64,000 bases of DNA from Paramacrobiotus metropolitanus. Taxonomy: Eukaryota; Tardigrada; Eutardigrada; Parachela; Macrobiotidae. A program made the position numbers and the translations under genes. Location: assembly GCF_019649055.1 (NCBI RefSeq), contig NW_026570272.1:558001-622000 (forward strand), read 5' to 3'. Under the pieces are notes generated by a model that made no database searches, was not told the DNA's origin, and was given only the letters and a program-made list of their open reading frames with translations. Positions 33,401 through 45,348 of this stretch are shown in pieces. How positions within the stretch are numbered: position 1 is the stretch's first letter; each line of letters begins with the position of its first letter.

Positions 33401-36400
33401 CAGTTTATTACTGCAGTAGAATTGAACCATCGGTAGTAATTAATTTTTTCAACGCTGTTTTACAGACCCAACACGACAATCGTCTGCAGCGGGCGTGGCA
33501 ACTGTGTGTGCGGGGAATGCGTGTGCTTTCCACGGGTAAATCCCCTTTTTTCCCTGTTTTTTTTATGTGGCGCTAATGGAGTATTTTTCCCCCTAAATTC
33601 AGGATGATGGGCACAGCGTGTATGGGAAATATTGTGAGTGTGACGATTTCGATTGTCCCCACTTCAACGGCCTTCCCTGCGGCGGTAAGAGCAGATGAAA
33701 AACTAACTTAATGATAATTAACAATTAATAATAAATTAATATAATAATTGGACTAATAATAAATGATACAAGTATTGGTCGCGCTAGCGCGCGACCAGTT
33801 GTGTTCGAGGTATGGAAGAATGAAAAAAATACAAAATATACTTCGTACAGCAATAAAAATCCTTTTGAGAAATATTTCAAATATGAAACCCCAGCGAGGC
33901 CAGCTACGAAAATATTTTAACATGTAGAAATGCGGACAATTTTCGAGCTTTCCGGTTAAATTCGACCAGTGTTATAAAAACTGTGAAAGCCTCCGCAATT
34001 TTTCTTTTTGTTTGCATTTTTCACGGTTTTAATGTAACTTTATATTGCCGATCTAACGAACTGAAAACTTGAATTTTTTTGTACGACCGATAATGTTTAA
34101 ACGGTGACCCACAACAACCATTCAGGCGATATTTTAGCGCAGATTAATGGAAACTTGTGAGAAACAATTAACGGTTGCCAAAGTGACCTGGGAGGCTGCA
34201 TCTTTAGCTACTAATTATAATATTTTCAGCAATTCAGTCAAGCTCTTGAGTATTTATAAAAATAAAATAAATACATATTCATTAGATTTTGAGGTTAGTG
34301 AATACCCAAGCTACCGCCAATATTACAGAGCCGCTATGTGGAATAGGGTAAACGGGCTTCGGGCTGGCTTTTAGGTATTTAAAAATTACATATAAATTAG
34401 ACAATTTAGACCGTGAGATATTGAGGTACTCAGATTTCTAGATATTTTTAAATTTCGAAACTTTGGAGGCTCAAAAAATTAGAGGTAACGGCCCCGCTTC
34501 GCGGGGCCGAGTCGAAATATTTAGAAATTCTTGAAATGTAAATGCTTTGGAGCCGACTTTCGAAAAATTTATAGTTATTTTGAGGTACTCAAACAGATTT
34601 AAAAACATCCTAATGGTTTCAAGAATTAAAAAAAAATTATAAGTCTGATGGGATTGACAGTTTTAAATAACTATAGTTTAGGTTGCTAAGTTGCGAAACT
34701 TGTATTTGCTCATTCGAGACGTTTCTAGAATTTACCGGAAATTTCTATGAACTTTAAACGTTTAAGTACTGAAAGTTTGAAAGGGTTTTTGAAACCGTTC
34801 CGGAAACCAAAATTTTTTTCGAAGCAGCAGGTAGGAAGCTTTAGAAGATGCTGGATTTTATAAAATAATCAAAAGCTTCACAAATGGAATCTCGAATTAG
34901 GAGATAATTTCCAAAACTAACAACCTTTAAGTACTAACAAGCTTTAAGTACTACAACTTCTAAAACTTTTTTTAGACCTTCTCCAAAACTTGAGATTTTT
35001 TTAAAGATGAAGGTAGGAGCTTTTGCGCGATGCTCTATTTTATAAAATTATCAACTTATTGAAAAAACCAATCTTGATTTAGGAGATAATTTCCAAAAAA
35101 TAAGGACGTAAGGATATATGAATCTATTGATAAGGGTATAAAAAATTAATAAATGATTAATGGTATAAAAAATAAAAATGGTGTTATTTGTCAGGACCGA
35201 CGCACGGGCATTGCGACTGTAAATTCTGCATCTGCAAACCGGGCTGGACCGGGCCCAACTGCGGCTGCTCCACCGACAACAGCACCTGCATCTCCAAAAA
35301 TGGGGTAAAATTATTTGTTTTTTTTGAAACGTTCGTGATTGTGGTAAAATATTATCGTATTTTTACGAAACTTCAGAATTGTTTACCCGGTTAAAAAAAG
35401 GATTTTTTTTGCGGCACTCATGAAAGTCAAAATAAAAATAAATACTTCTTGGGCGTCCTGAATTTGTCTCAATATCTCAATAGATTTTTTCAGCCTGAGC
35501 TTATTATTTATTCTTAAAAAGTCACTTAATACTTAACAGTAACTGTTGCGTTCACATTCTCACTATAAAAAAAAAGGGTAACTGGAAAAAACAATTTATG
35601 TTAAAAACGGAGCGAATAAGAAGTAAATTAAATCGAGATTTAAAAAAATTAAACGGGCCTGGTCATGAAAGTAGAACAAAAAAAATTAAATAAAAAATTA
35701 AAGATACATAAATGAGAGAAAATCTGTAAGGAGAAATCCATTAAATTTGGACATGTTTGCGTGGGCAGCTGGAATGCAACGGGCACGGGCACTGCGACTG
35801 CGGGCACTGTGTGTGCGACGTGGACCCGGTGACCAACACGCAGCTGTTCTACGGGCCCACCTGCGAGAACTGCCCCACCTGTCCGGGGATGTGCCACACC
35901 CTCAAGCCCTGCGCCCAGTGCCAGGCCTTCGGGACCGGCGAGCTGGAGGACGAGGAGGACGGCTCGCGCTGCCTCAAGAACTGCACGCTCTTCAACGCCA
36001 CCCACGTCGACGCCGTGCACAGTACGTGCTACACAAAGTACCGTTAATAAAAGTTGTCAGATTGAATTAATAAAATATCATAAACTGCAGGCTGCAGCAT
36101 TTAAAATACAAGGTATTATAAACGATATTTGTATTTATTTAAATTTGTATTTGTGTTATAGTTATTTGTATATTTGTATTGGTATTTATATTTGTATTAT
36201 AAACGATATTATTGATTATTGAATTACGCAGTATATTATTCAATATTATCAGCAGTATTATTGTTCAAATATCATCCGCAGATATTAATTCAAAAATATT
36301 ATTAGAAAATGCCGTTAAAAAATTCAGAAATTACCGTAAAGAACTATGTTAGCTTAAAATGATAAAATACCATAACATTAAAACATTTAAAATAGTATCA

Positions 36401-39400
36401 ACCATATTACTGAATATTTCAATATAAAATAAATATTATCAACCATATTATTGTTAAAATAACATTCACAGAAAATTCAGAAATTAATACAAATATATTA
36501 CTCGTATTATCGCTAAATTACTGTAAATTATTGCTGGATCCGATCCGCAATGCAATCGTCAAAATATCGACATATATATTATCGTTGTAAAATTCATGTT
36601 TGAGATTTTGTGGTGTGGTTGAGGATTATTGTAGAACGGCGGCCGTGAGGATAAAATGTTTTCGGGTATTTGACACATGTTACCGCTGACGCCGTATCGG
36701 TTGTAGTTTGTTATTTCTTATTTATTTTTTTTGTGAGGAAGCTTAATCTCTGTCCGCCACGGAAATGCGCTGGATTTTGAGAAGTAAAATGTGGTACAAG
36801 AAATAGGAAATGCTGTGTCAAATTAAGACAGTAAAAAATAATTGAGAATTTTTTAATAATAATTTAATATTAAAGAATAATTTAGAACGTGCAATTTTTA
36901 CACATCTGCAGCGTTTTGATTTTTTTATTAAAACAAATACTCGCAATTTTTTTATCAGGTTAAATTGGTTTCGGAGTAAATAACCGCGTCCGAGTCTGTA
37001 TGGGTTTGGTTGGCCTTGTTCTTTCTTTAGCGGACGAAGCCGGTTACTAAAAAACTATTTTTACAGTTTAAGATTAATTTGTGTTTGTCTGCAGAGGATA
37101 TGCCGGGTGAAGAGATCTGCCAGTTCCGTGATGAACGCGATTTTTGTACCTTCTTCTTTTCCTATTACGACCACCCCGATACCGGCAAATTGGTCGTGGA
37201 AGTGCAGAAAACCAAAGGTGCGCCCTTGACTCTATCGGCATTGTTATTACTTTAATTGTACACTTTTCTAAAAATTAATACTTAACTGCTGCGTAATAGT
37301 ATTTAAATATTAACTTTTTAGGGAGGCCATTTACGTTTGCTATCGGAATTATTGTTACTTTATTTCTACATTTTTTTTTAAAACGCAATAATTTGCTGCA
37401 TTTTAATATTTACTTATTTTTGATTAGCTCTTAATATTAATCACCCTGATCACAATATTAATCACCCTGTATCACAATATTGATCACCCTGTATAATTGT
37501 ATCTAAGGAATTGTTAAATGTGTTTAATCGGAATTTATTAAACTTATGAATTAATTTATTGTATTAATTTTGCGACATTTTCTATTTTCTTAACGCTGAC
37601 ATTTTTGCGCGCAATTTGTGCAGTGTGTCCGGAGGAAGTGCGCGCCTTACCTATTATCATCGGCGTAATACTGGGCATTTTGGCGGTGGGATTGGCGCTG
37701 CTGCTTATCTGGAAGATCCTTACCGTTATACACGACCGCCGCCAAGTGGCCAAATTCAACGCCGAAGTGCAGAACGCCAAATGGGACACGGTATGTATTT
37801 GTATATCTGCGTGTTTTTCTTAACATTTTTCCGGCTAATCGTTGATGATAAATAATTATTTGGATTCAGTCAGCTAACAGTTTGTTTTACCAATTTCCAG
37901 TGTTATTTTGAAGCACAAGATTTTAATTTACGTAGTGATTTTTTTCTTTCAGACGGTATGAACATTTGTTTTTTCTGAGTTGGCATCCTTTAAAACGTTT
38001 TAAAATATTCGATAATCGAAAATTTATTGTTAAAAACTGCGCCAGGAATTCTACTGGTTCGTGGCTCGTTTCTCGGAAGTACACGGAAAAACGTATTACA
38101 GCGGCTCAAGGTGCCCACATGGGAAGTACATGTAGTAAATGAAAGGTCGTCTCGCGTTAATCTTCAAGTGTACACGGAAAAACGTATTACAGCGGCTCAA
38201 GGTGCCCACATGGGAAGTACATGTAGTAAATGAAAGGTCGTCTCGCGTTAATCTTCAAGTGTACACGGAAAAACGTATTACAGCGGCTCAAGGTGCCCAC
38301 ATGGGAAGTACATGTAGTAAATGAAAGGTCGTCTCGCGTTAATCTTCAAGTGTACACGGAAAAACGTATTACAGCGGCTCAAGGTGCCCACATGGGAAGT
38401 ACATGTAGTAAATGAAAGGTCGTCTCGCGTTAATCTTCAAGTGTACACGGAAAAACGTATTACAGCGGCTCAAGGTGCCCACATGGGAAGTACATGTAGT
38501 AAATGAAAGGTCGTCTCGCGTTAATCTTCAAGTGTACACGGAAAAACGTATTACAGCGGCTCAAGGTGCCCACATGGGAAGTACATGTAGTAAATGAAAG
38601 GTCGTCTCGCGTTAATCTTCAAGTGTACACGGAAAAACGTATTACAGCGGCTCAAGGTGCCCACATGGGAAGTACATGTAGTAAATGAAAGGTCGTCTCG
38701 CGTTAATTTTCAAGTGTACACGGAAAAACGTATTACAGCGGCTCAAGGTGCCCACATGGGAAGTACATGTAGTAAATGAAAGGTCGTCTCGCGTTAATCT
38801 TCAAGTGTACACGGAAAAACGTATTACAGCGGCTCAAGGTGCCCACATGGGAAGTACATGTAGTAAATGAAAGGTCGTCTCGCGTTAATCTTCAAGTGTA
38901 CACGGAAAAACGTATTACAGCGGCTCAAGGTGCCCACATGGGAAGTACATGTAGTAAATGAAAGGTCGTCTCGCGTTAATCTTCAAGTGTACACGGAAAA
39001 ACGTATTACAGCGGCTCAAGGTGCCCACATGGGAAGTACATGTAGTAAATGAAAGGTCGTCTCGCGTTAATCTTCAAGTGTACACGGAAAAACGTATTAC
39101 AGCGGCTCAAGGTGCCCACATGGGAAGTACATGTAGTAAATGAAAGGTCGTCTCGCGTTAATCTTCAAGTGTTAGCTGCAGAAAGCATTTCATTTTTTGA
39201 AGCTGTATTTGAAAGAGTCGGGTGAGCGACTTTATTAACCCGGCTATGAATGGTTGATTTGTTCAGTCCTTTAATTAAATAACTTGACGTTTTTCCTGAT
39301 AACGTTACTCTACTTTATTCCGATTTTATTCACTGGACGTAATTATAATCTGCATTTATAATTTGTAATAAAATTATGGGATCGTTTGAAGAAGTGTTTA

Positions 39401-39993
39401 TTCCATTTACCCGGCTATTGGCGTATTTATTACTCAGCAATAATTTTTTAAATTATTGCGCTGGCAATTGTAATAAAAATATGGGGAAGGCTACGCACAC
39501 CACTTTTTATTATTTTTTACTTTTTTTACAGAAACCACCGAAATCTCCTAACACCACCGAGAACAGATTGTGCACCACCATAGTCTCTTGACACCATTAC
39601 TTTGAAAAATTAGTTTATGGCTATCACGGGCGCAAAAAAGATAGTTTTTGTCTCGCGGTGAGCCTGGTGGTGGTCAAAGGTGGTGTGCGGGGACTTTGGT
39701 GGTAAACGTGGTGTGTGCAGCTTTCTCCTAAAAATGTGTGCTTATGCAGTTCGGTAAAAACTTTTATTAGATTACGGTATATTTTAGGAAAATTATTATT
39801 ATTTATTATTGCGTAGACTCGCCTAATTAAGTTATTTTAGTTATTATTTGTTATTAATCTATTTATTTGCTCAGTAATTTAATCCCTTAATCACTTGGCC
39901 GGTAGTTTTACTGGAATTTGTTTGCAGAGTGGAAACCCCATTTTCCGGCCGGCCACCAACACATACCGCAACCCGGTGTACGGCAACAAATAA
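24462..39993 (+). CDS. integrin beta subunit, 20 exons, 809 residues
   Basis: Exons: 24462-24555, 25291-25388, 26319-26432, 26874-26937, 28009-28140, 28589-28685, 28982-29066, 29382-29468, 29605-29688, 30362-30448, 31228-31413, 31983-32117, 32478-32773, 33466-33535, 33603-33684, 35195-35304, 35769-36021, 37095-37217, 37624-37790, 39928-39993. Their sum is 2430 bp with every phase matching. The chain has a signal peptide, a PSI domain ([14 protein letters not shown]), a beta-I domain with MIDAS DLSYSM and [17 protein letters not shown], a specificity loop [13 protein letters not shown], four Cys-rich I-EGF modules, a beta tail, one TM helix ([21 protein letters not shown]) and a tail with [18 protein letters not shown] and NPVY. 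It is a plasma-membrane matrix receptor that pairs with an alpha chain and binds talin and kindlin. The first tail motif is NPIF, not NPxY. Confidence 0.95.
26164..30109 (+). repeat. 16-mer motif TGTAGTGCAGTGGCAG in integrin introns
   Basis: Near-identical copies lie at 26164-26179 and 30094-30109 (TGTAGTGCAGTGGCAG), with shorter forms at 27132-27145 (TGTAGTGCAGAGGC) and 27616-27629 (TGTAGTGTAGAGGC). All are in the sense orientation, in introns 2, 4 and 9. The core fits a tRNA A-box pattern, but no B-box follows. Confidence 0.65.
33777..33796. repeat. GC hairpin in integrin intron 15
   Basis: GGTCGCGC-TAGC-GCGCGACC is a perfect 8-bp stem in otherwise AT-rich intron sequence. Confidence 0.75.
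34489..34509. repeat. GC hairpin with TTC loop in integrin intron 15
   Basis: CGGCCCCGC-TTC-GCGGGGCCG forms a perfect 9-bp stem. The CTTCG top matches that of the 4884-4935 hairpin. Confidence 0.8.
34801..35099. repeat. diverged direct repeat in integrin intron 15
   Basis: Segments 34801-34915 and 34981-35099 share the order AAAC(C)..ATTTTTTT, AGGTAGGA, GATGCT, TTTTATAAAAT, and GGAGATAATTTCCAAAA with many differences. This looks like an old tandem duplication of about 180 bp. Confidence 0.6.
38079..39171. repeat. 91-bp tandem array, 12 copies
   Basis: The unit (starting GTACACGGAAAAACGTATTA) repeats 12 times with almost no variation; the only change I saw is C to T in one copy near 38708. 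It lies in intron 19, before the final integrin exon. Each unit has an ATG and an open frame that runs about two units, but since 91 is not a multiple of three this is a frame artefact, not a gene. Confidence 0.95.
39490..39722. repeat. diverged inverted repeat rich in CACCACC/GGTGGTG
   Basis: CCACCGAAATCTCCTAACACC near 39535 is the imperfect reverse complement of a GGTGGTGTGCGGGGACTTTGG stretch near 39680. Outer CACACCAC and GTGGTGTG blocks also pair. It suggests a decayed MITE or foldback in the last integrin intron. Confidence 0.5.
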
Positions 39994-41498
39994 ATCGCAA
40001 AAAAAACGGAGAAAAAATTGGCCTTAATTCAGTCGGTTCTTCCTGTTCCTAAATCTGAGATGGTTTTTGTGTTTTTTTTGCCCGATAATCTTCCGCTTGG
40101 GAAGCGGCATAATGATGACCACTTCCCCCCTTCGCCATGGCAGCTGCTGCAGCGCGAACCCGAATCTGGAATTTTCTGTATTCTTAACATGTGCCTGAAT
40201 TTGTAATTTTAATTTTTACGCGGTTTTATTGGGGATGTTAATCGTTAAAGCGGGATCTGACACGGGGCGTGGTTGTTTTCTAACCTTTTTGATCTGTTTG
40301 AAGAATTTCTAACTTTGACTGGACGTTCATGGTTGTTTTTCTGCGGGGAAACTGGACCAATACTGGAGAGTTGGGGTTGGTTTTGCATTGGTGGTTTGTG
40401 TGTTTTTGTTGTAGTTTGTGTTTTGGTGGGAGGTTGTCCGTCTCCTGGTGACCTTTGTGCATGGCATTTTCTGTCTCCTTTTGTGATTTTAACGTGTACG
40501 CCCCCTCAGGATCATGGTAACGATGTTACAAAAAAATAAAAAGCCGAATTATGAGTCGCGAAAGTACAGATAAGTGGTAATTATGCCTACTTCTAATAAT
40601 TAAATAAAAGTCATAAAAAAACTTCAGATAAATTATTCGACAAACAGATGCTTACTTTGCACTATATTATACACTATGCTGCACACAGCTAATTCAAATG
40701 TCTTAACGCGTTTATCATCTTGGGTTTAGTGCGAATTGTGCGGTCTAATTGTAAGGAGAAAATGAAATTCATATACATTGTACATTATACAGTAATTCAA
40801 CCGCCTTCGTGTTTGTTATTTGAACTAATACATAAAAATGCACGTAACCGATGTTCACAGATCACGATCTCCATAAACAAGGAAATCAAAGCACAATAGA
40901 CGAACTTGCATTTACTTGCAGCAAATTATTATTTTCGAGTTATCATTGCCATATAAGCCTTTTTTATATGGATTCTGAATTTCTGATGACTGCTAATTAC
41001 CGCAGTGCTACACATAAACATGCGTGATAAAATAAAAGGCAATCACAGCACAATACGCAGCATTCGCACCAAGAATAAGCCTGCTGTTGGATCCACCTGG
41101 ATACGAGAAAATGGGACGTCTGGCCGAGCCGCGCTAAAAGTCGCAAAAGACGGCTGGGCCGGTATAGTACGAGAATCTCAAAATACTGGTACATAAACCT
41201 CAAAATAACTGCAAACATAATTGCAAAATTATGTACTCAGTACATACTGTTATACGTATGTCTTTGTTTTGCGAAACCGGAAATACCATACAAGCTCCAT
41301 GAAAAACTGCACGCTATCGTCCCGAACTTTAGCGCTACATTTCGGATGCAGTATGTATCGCGTTTATTCGTTGTTTTTCAAAGTGGGCGACATATTATTT
41401 TCGATACCAACAAAGCTCTTCAACACTTTTGCGTACATATATAAGCGATGTTCAGCATATTTTAAAGTAGAGAAAACAACAACAGAGTCTCGTTCCGC
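39994..41498. other. integrin 3' region and intergenic sequence
   Basis: Contains the integrin 3' UTR; AATAAA-type signals occur near 40535 and 40603. No other gene is seen before the convergent WAP gene. Confidence 0.45.
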
Positions 41499-42148
41499 CT
41501 ACAACCACAGAGGATCCACACACTGCATACCGCAGCCGTTGCTGCAACACTTCTGGTCATCCAGGCAATGATGATCCCCACCGCACATCTGGGCGCAGGT
41601 ACCCATAGGCATATCGACCAGGCGGGGGCACAAGCCGGATTTCGGGACACCTACCGAAAGAAGAAACGCGTTTGTTAACGTAATTTCCTAAACCGCCACG
41701 CCTTGCAGTTGAATGGAACAAAACGCCGGGGTCACTTACGGACACATTTGGGGATGCGAGGGCACGGGGTGCCGACGGTGCAGAAGATGCTAGGGTTCAT
41801 GTGCTGGACGCACTGGTAGCCCTCTTGACGGCATCGAACTCCCTGTGCAAACAGGACATTGCAGACTATCTAATTTATTTTGCGTTGAATTGAATGATAA
41901 GATAATTTCGCGTTACTTAAAGAAAACACAGAGCACTTTGCAATTATTTTTTTCGCTTATAGGTACATATGTAATTCAAGCAGTACCTCGCAAACGTTGG
42001 GGAACTGGAATCCTTCGGGAACTGCAGAGAATAAATCATTTATATTAGCTTAGAAGAAAATAACTCTGGGTTGCGGTTACTTACGGACAATGGCAGCGCT
42101 GAGGGACGCCACCGCCAGGACGAGGCAGACGCATACAATGGAGTTCAT
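41499..42148 (-). CDS. small secreted WAP four-disulfide-core protein
   Basis: Four exons on the minus strand: 42148-42085, 42021-41987 (a 35-bp microexon), 41842-41740 and 41650-41499. They join in phase to 118 codons. Residues 1-19 or so are a signal peptide (MNSIVCVCLVLAVASLSA). A short Cys-containing segment follows (CRQEGYQCVQ, FCTVGTPCPRIPKC). The last exon encodes a complete WAP domain: KSGLCP, GTC, QMC, DHHC, QKCC, GCG, QC, all eight cysteines present, then VDPLWL. WAP domains are often protease inhibitors or antimicrobial; which applies here cannot be told. Without the microexon the frame does not close. Donors are GTAAGT, GTACTG and GTAAGT. Confidence 0.85.
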
Positions 42149-42255
42149 GATGAAGCCGTGGGTAGAATACCGAGAGTAACCGGTTCCAGCGCAAATCTAG
42201 TTGTACGAAGTGTCCGAAATGTGTAGTGTGAAAGGTAAAAGCAGAGCGGAAGCAG

Positions 42256-42261
42256 TTTATA
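42256..42261 (-). promoter_or_regulatory. TATA box of the WAP gene
   Basis: On the minus strand ATATAAACTGC lies 108 bp before the WAP ATG at 42148. This is a plausible core promoter for a short secreted-protein gene. Confidence 0.5.
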
Positions 42262-43784
42262 TCGGAGCGATAGCATTCAACCAGGTTGCAAGTTAACCTG
42301 CTCCAGTAGCTATTGTTGTGGAAATGAGCGGCACTTTTTGTACTGATAACACCTTTACTGTTAAAGAATGCGTTTTATCAGCTGCGCTGAAAACACAGAA
42401 TTCACGTGGGGCCTGGGTCGAGATTGAGGATTTATGGCTAATTGTTTTCTGTACTGTTCAAATAGTGAAATATGGGGAAACGATAAGCTACTGCAACTTT
42501 TTAGTGCAACAGCCAAAGTTCTTTTTTAATGTGGCAAAGTTGGGCAAATCTATGCCATTATCTGCCATATAATATATTATTGCTTTGCGATAAGGCATCT
42601 GGAACGCCGCATGTAACTGCACTACATAACAATATTATTACCATCTCAGTATAGTATTGTCTCTTCCGAATGTGTGGTGATTTTGCATGAGTCTGCAACA
42701 AACAACGCATTTGCATTTTGCATATTATATCGCTCTCAATAATTTTTATATAAAGATATACTGCATAATAAGTCTCGTTTCGTAAAGAAAATCAAAAAAA
42801 GAAGAAAATCAGATTTTTAAAAACTTGTAAAACAATAACTCCATTACTCTTCCTGAGTCTGCCACACACGATTTTCATTTCTTCCAGTACCGGAAGTTCG
42901 AAATTTTTTTCCATGTACTGCATTTTACGTTTTCACAAATTAGAGTTTTCCGGGAAATCATAAATAGTTACGTAAGACAGGAAAATAGTTTCCACATGAA
43001 TGGAAGCTAGCAACAGGGAAGCCGCTCGTATGCATTAAGAACTAAACGTCTTCCAACGACTTTGTTTATACGCGTTTTCTCAGGCAACCGAAATATATTG
43101 CGAAAGTTTAAAATCCCCGTACAAACTGTTGTGCATACGCGTATTTATTAATAATATTTACATATACAAAGCGTACATTCACTTAATACACGTATTCGTG
43201 TATCGCCAACGGTAACTTAATACCATTCCTGTATTGTAAGTATTGTGGGCTGTTGTAATTGGTAATATCGATGGGATGTGGTTATTGCTGGCGGATGCGG
43301 AACCAATCAAAAAATAATGAACATCAGCAACTGTTAAAGTGACGTATGTAAAATACACACCACAGCCATTTTCAACATCACAATACCGATTACTGATAGC
43401 ATCACGTTTCCCGGCCCGCGGCCACAGCAGAACATTATTGTATTAGAATTTTTTCGTTCGGCGCAACAGTTCAAACACGGAAGCCAAGACGAGCAAAAGC
43501 TTCTTTTGTACGATAGCAACGGCAAAAGCTTCTTTTGTACGATAGGTGCATTACATTAGCTAACCGGTCTGTCGGTGCGACAGTAACAGCCGTATATTGC
43601 GCTGCGGGTGATCATTCATCAAAAAACAAGCCCATATGACGCGACTGCTTATGTTAAAGCCAAGCACGTTGTTTGACTGGAAGCAGTACCGAACCGGAAC
43701 CAGCGAAGATTGACATCGACCATACGCGTGATGCCGGTTTATAACGGTTTGGTGAAAATTTAATTACAGCTGATTCTGTTGGCA
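42262..43784. other. intergenic region between divergent genes
   Basis: No gene recognised. It separates the WAP gene (minus) from the 43882 gene (plus). A short direct repeat of about 20 bp (GCAAAAGCTTCTTTTGTACG) occurs near 43494 and 43523. Confidence 0.5.
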
Positions 43785-43792
43785 TATAAAAG
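43785..43792 (+). promoter_or_regulatory. TATA box of the 43882 gene
   Basis: TATAAAAG lies 64 bp before the first ATG (43849) and 97 bp before the preferred ATG (43882). It is a consensus match, so initiation near 43815 is likely. Confidence 0.6.
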
Positions 43793-43848
43793 CTCATTCA
43801 ACCCATTACATACTTAAATGTGTTTCTCTCGTAGCTCGACAAATTTTC

Positions 43849-45348
43849 ATGGTTTACAGCAAAGCAGTACTTCCGTCGAATATGGCGATTTACATTTACG
43901 CACCGTTTTTGGATCAACTAACATCCACGCTGTCAAGTATCGACTCGGTAAAATGCGTTGAGGATTTTTCTACAGTTTTCTCCAGTTCGGATCATCCGGA
44001 TGCCGAGCATTGGTTTACCTGTGATGATCGTCTTCAAGTGCTTCGGTATTTACAAAATGTATCGCAACACACTGCACATTTATTCGCTTCCTGCGAAACC
44101 GATATCCCTCAAACCAACAAAATTGTGGAGACCTCCCGGCGTATCCATGGTCATTTAAACAATTTAGCGGGGGAATTGCGTAAATGCCTGCAGTGCCCGG
44201 AATCCCGCAGCTCCTGCCATTCTTTAATTATGAAATCGTTCAAGGACGCTTTCAAACAACTTCAACCGATAAAAATGCTGGATGATCTCTACAAGGTGAT
44301 TATCACTGGCGCAGAAGCGGAAAGTAATTTCGAAGTCCTCTATGAACAGTCCAATTCTGTGTCGTCAGCCTGTTTCAAGGAATGGTGCGAATTCGCTATT
44401 TTGACGTGCTTCCGAATCCATCTGTTCTACATGGTTTATCTTAACCAAATCCAAGAAATGGATTTCCCGCAAATTCCAGTTGATTATGATGCCATGATCG
44501 CTAAATTCGCAGACATTATGGATAGGCTTCATACCGCCATGCAGCAGGGTACCAAGCGATTCTTCACTCCCAACAATATTCAACGAACGGAAATTATGGA
44601 GCTGATTGACGGATATATAACGGAATTTGATCGCGAACCCATGAGCCATAACCGCGAGATCGCCGACAAAATCGGAGCGAAATTAAATGAGATTTCCCCC
44701 GATTATGCTTGGTGCGTTGTCGTAGCCGAAGATACTTCAAAAATGCGCAACACTATGATCTATTCTGATGACCACGCCCAAGCACTTTTTCTCCAAGAAT
44801 CGATCCACTGGCAAACCGTTCCCCTGATAACGCAAATGCAAGCGCCGCGTCATGAAGCTTATTCCCAAGGAACTGAGTGCGGCGTCGTGACCGTTGCGAA
44901 AAAGGTCGCGGTGGGAATGGAAGCACATCAGCGCCGTATCACGGTCTTCTGGAAGAAATTAAGGGACCAGAATTTTGATCTCGCGCCGGAAGCTCGGGAA
45001 GTGTTGAGTAAAGTGGATGTCCGCGACCTCGTATCAGTTTCCGAAGAATGCGTGAATAACCGCAACACTGTACGGAGTCCAGCGCAGGATCATCTGGAGG
45101 ATGCGGTGTTCGGAATGAATGTGGATTATGTCGTGTGCATGGGACTGCAGCAGTCGCGAACCGGCGGGGAGTTGGGTGTGTACAGTAGTCGTAACGGATG
45201 GCTACAGCATGTGGAAAACAAGAGCGGACATATATTACTGTGGTTGTGTGAAGCTTCGCCGGCAACACTGGAGTACCGAGTTAACAAGTCTACGCTGTTC
45301 AAAGGCTTGAAGGCCATGTCCATGGCTTTGCTTCCCAGCTTGGAGTAA
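43849..45348 (+). CDS. single-exon paralogue of the 19005-21494 gene, unknown family
   Basis: One uninterrupted frame of 499 codons. The Met at 43882 (MAIYIYAPFLDQL) aligns with the start of the paralogue, so the 11 residues from 43849 may be leader or extra. Shared blocks include EPMSHN (REIADKIGAKL), WCVVVAEDTS, MYSDD, LFLQESIHW, GVVTVAKKV, ELGVYSS, NKSGHILLWL and a closing stretch similar to the third exon of the paralogue. It lacks both introns of that gene, so it may be a retrocopy that gained a promoter, or the ancestral intronless form. No domain I know is evident. Confidence 0.75.
   Translation: MVYSKAVLPSNMAIYIYAPFLDQLTSTLSSIDSVKCVEDFSTVFSSSDHPDAEHWFTCDDRLQVLRYLQNVSQHTAHLFASCETDIPQTNKIVETSRRIHGHLNNLAGELRKCLQCPESRSSCHSLIMKSFKDAFKQLQPIKMLDDLYKVIITGAEAESNFEVLYEQSNSVSSACFKEWCEFAILTCFRIHLFYMVYLNQIQEMDFPQIPVDYDAMIAKFADIMDRLHTAMQQGTKRFFTPNNIQRTEIMELIDGYITEFDREPMSHNREIADKIGAKLNEISPDYAWCVVVAEDTSKMRNTMIYSDDHAQALFLQESIHWQTVPLITQMQAPRHEAYSQGTECGVVTVAKKVAVGMEAHQRRITVFWKKLRDQNFDLAPEAREVLSKVDVRDLVSVSEECVNNRNTVRSPAQDHLEDAVFGMNVDYVVCMGLQQSRTGGELGVYSSRNGWLQHVENKSGHILLWLCEASPATLEYRVNKSTLFKGLKAMSMALLPSLE

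Noticed and set aside
34147-34374. 75-codon frame in integrin intron 15
   Set aside because: No domain, and it lies within the intron with repeats on both sides.
38027-39143. Series of identical 61-codon frames
   Set aside because: Produced by the 91-bp tandem array in an integrin intron; 91 is not divisible by three, so each frame ends after two units.
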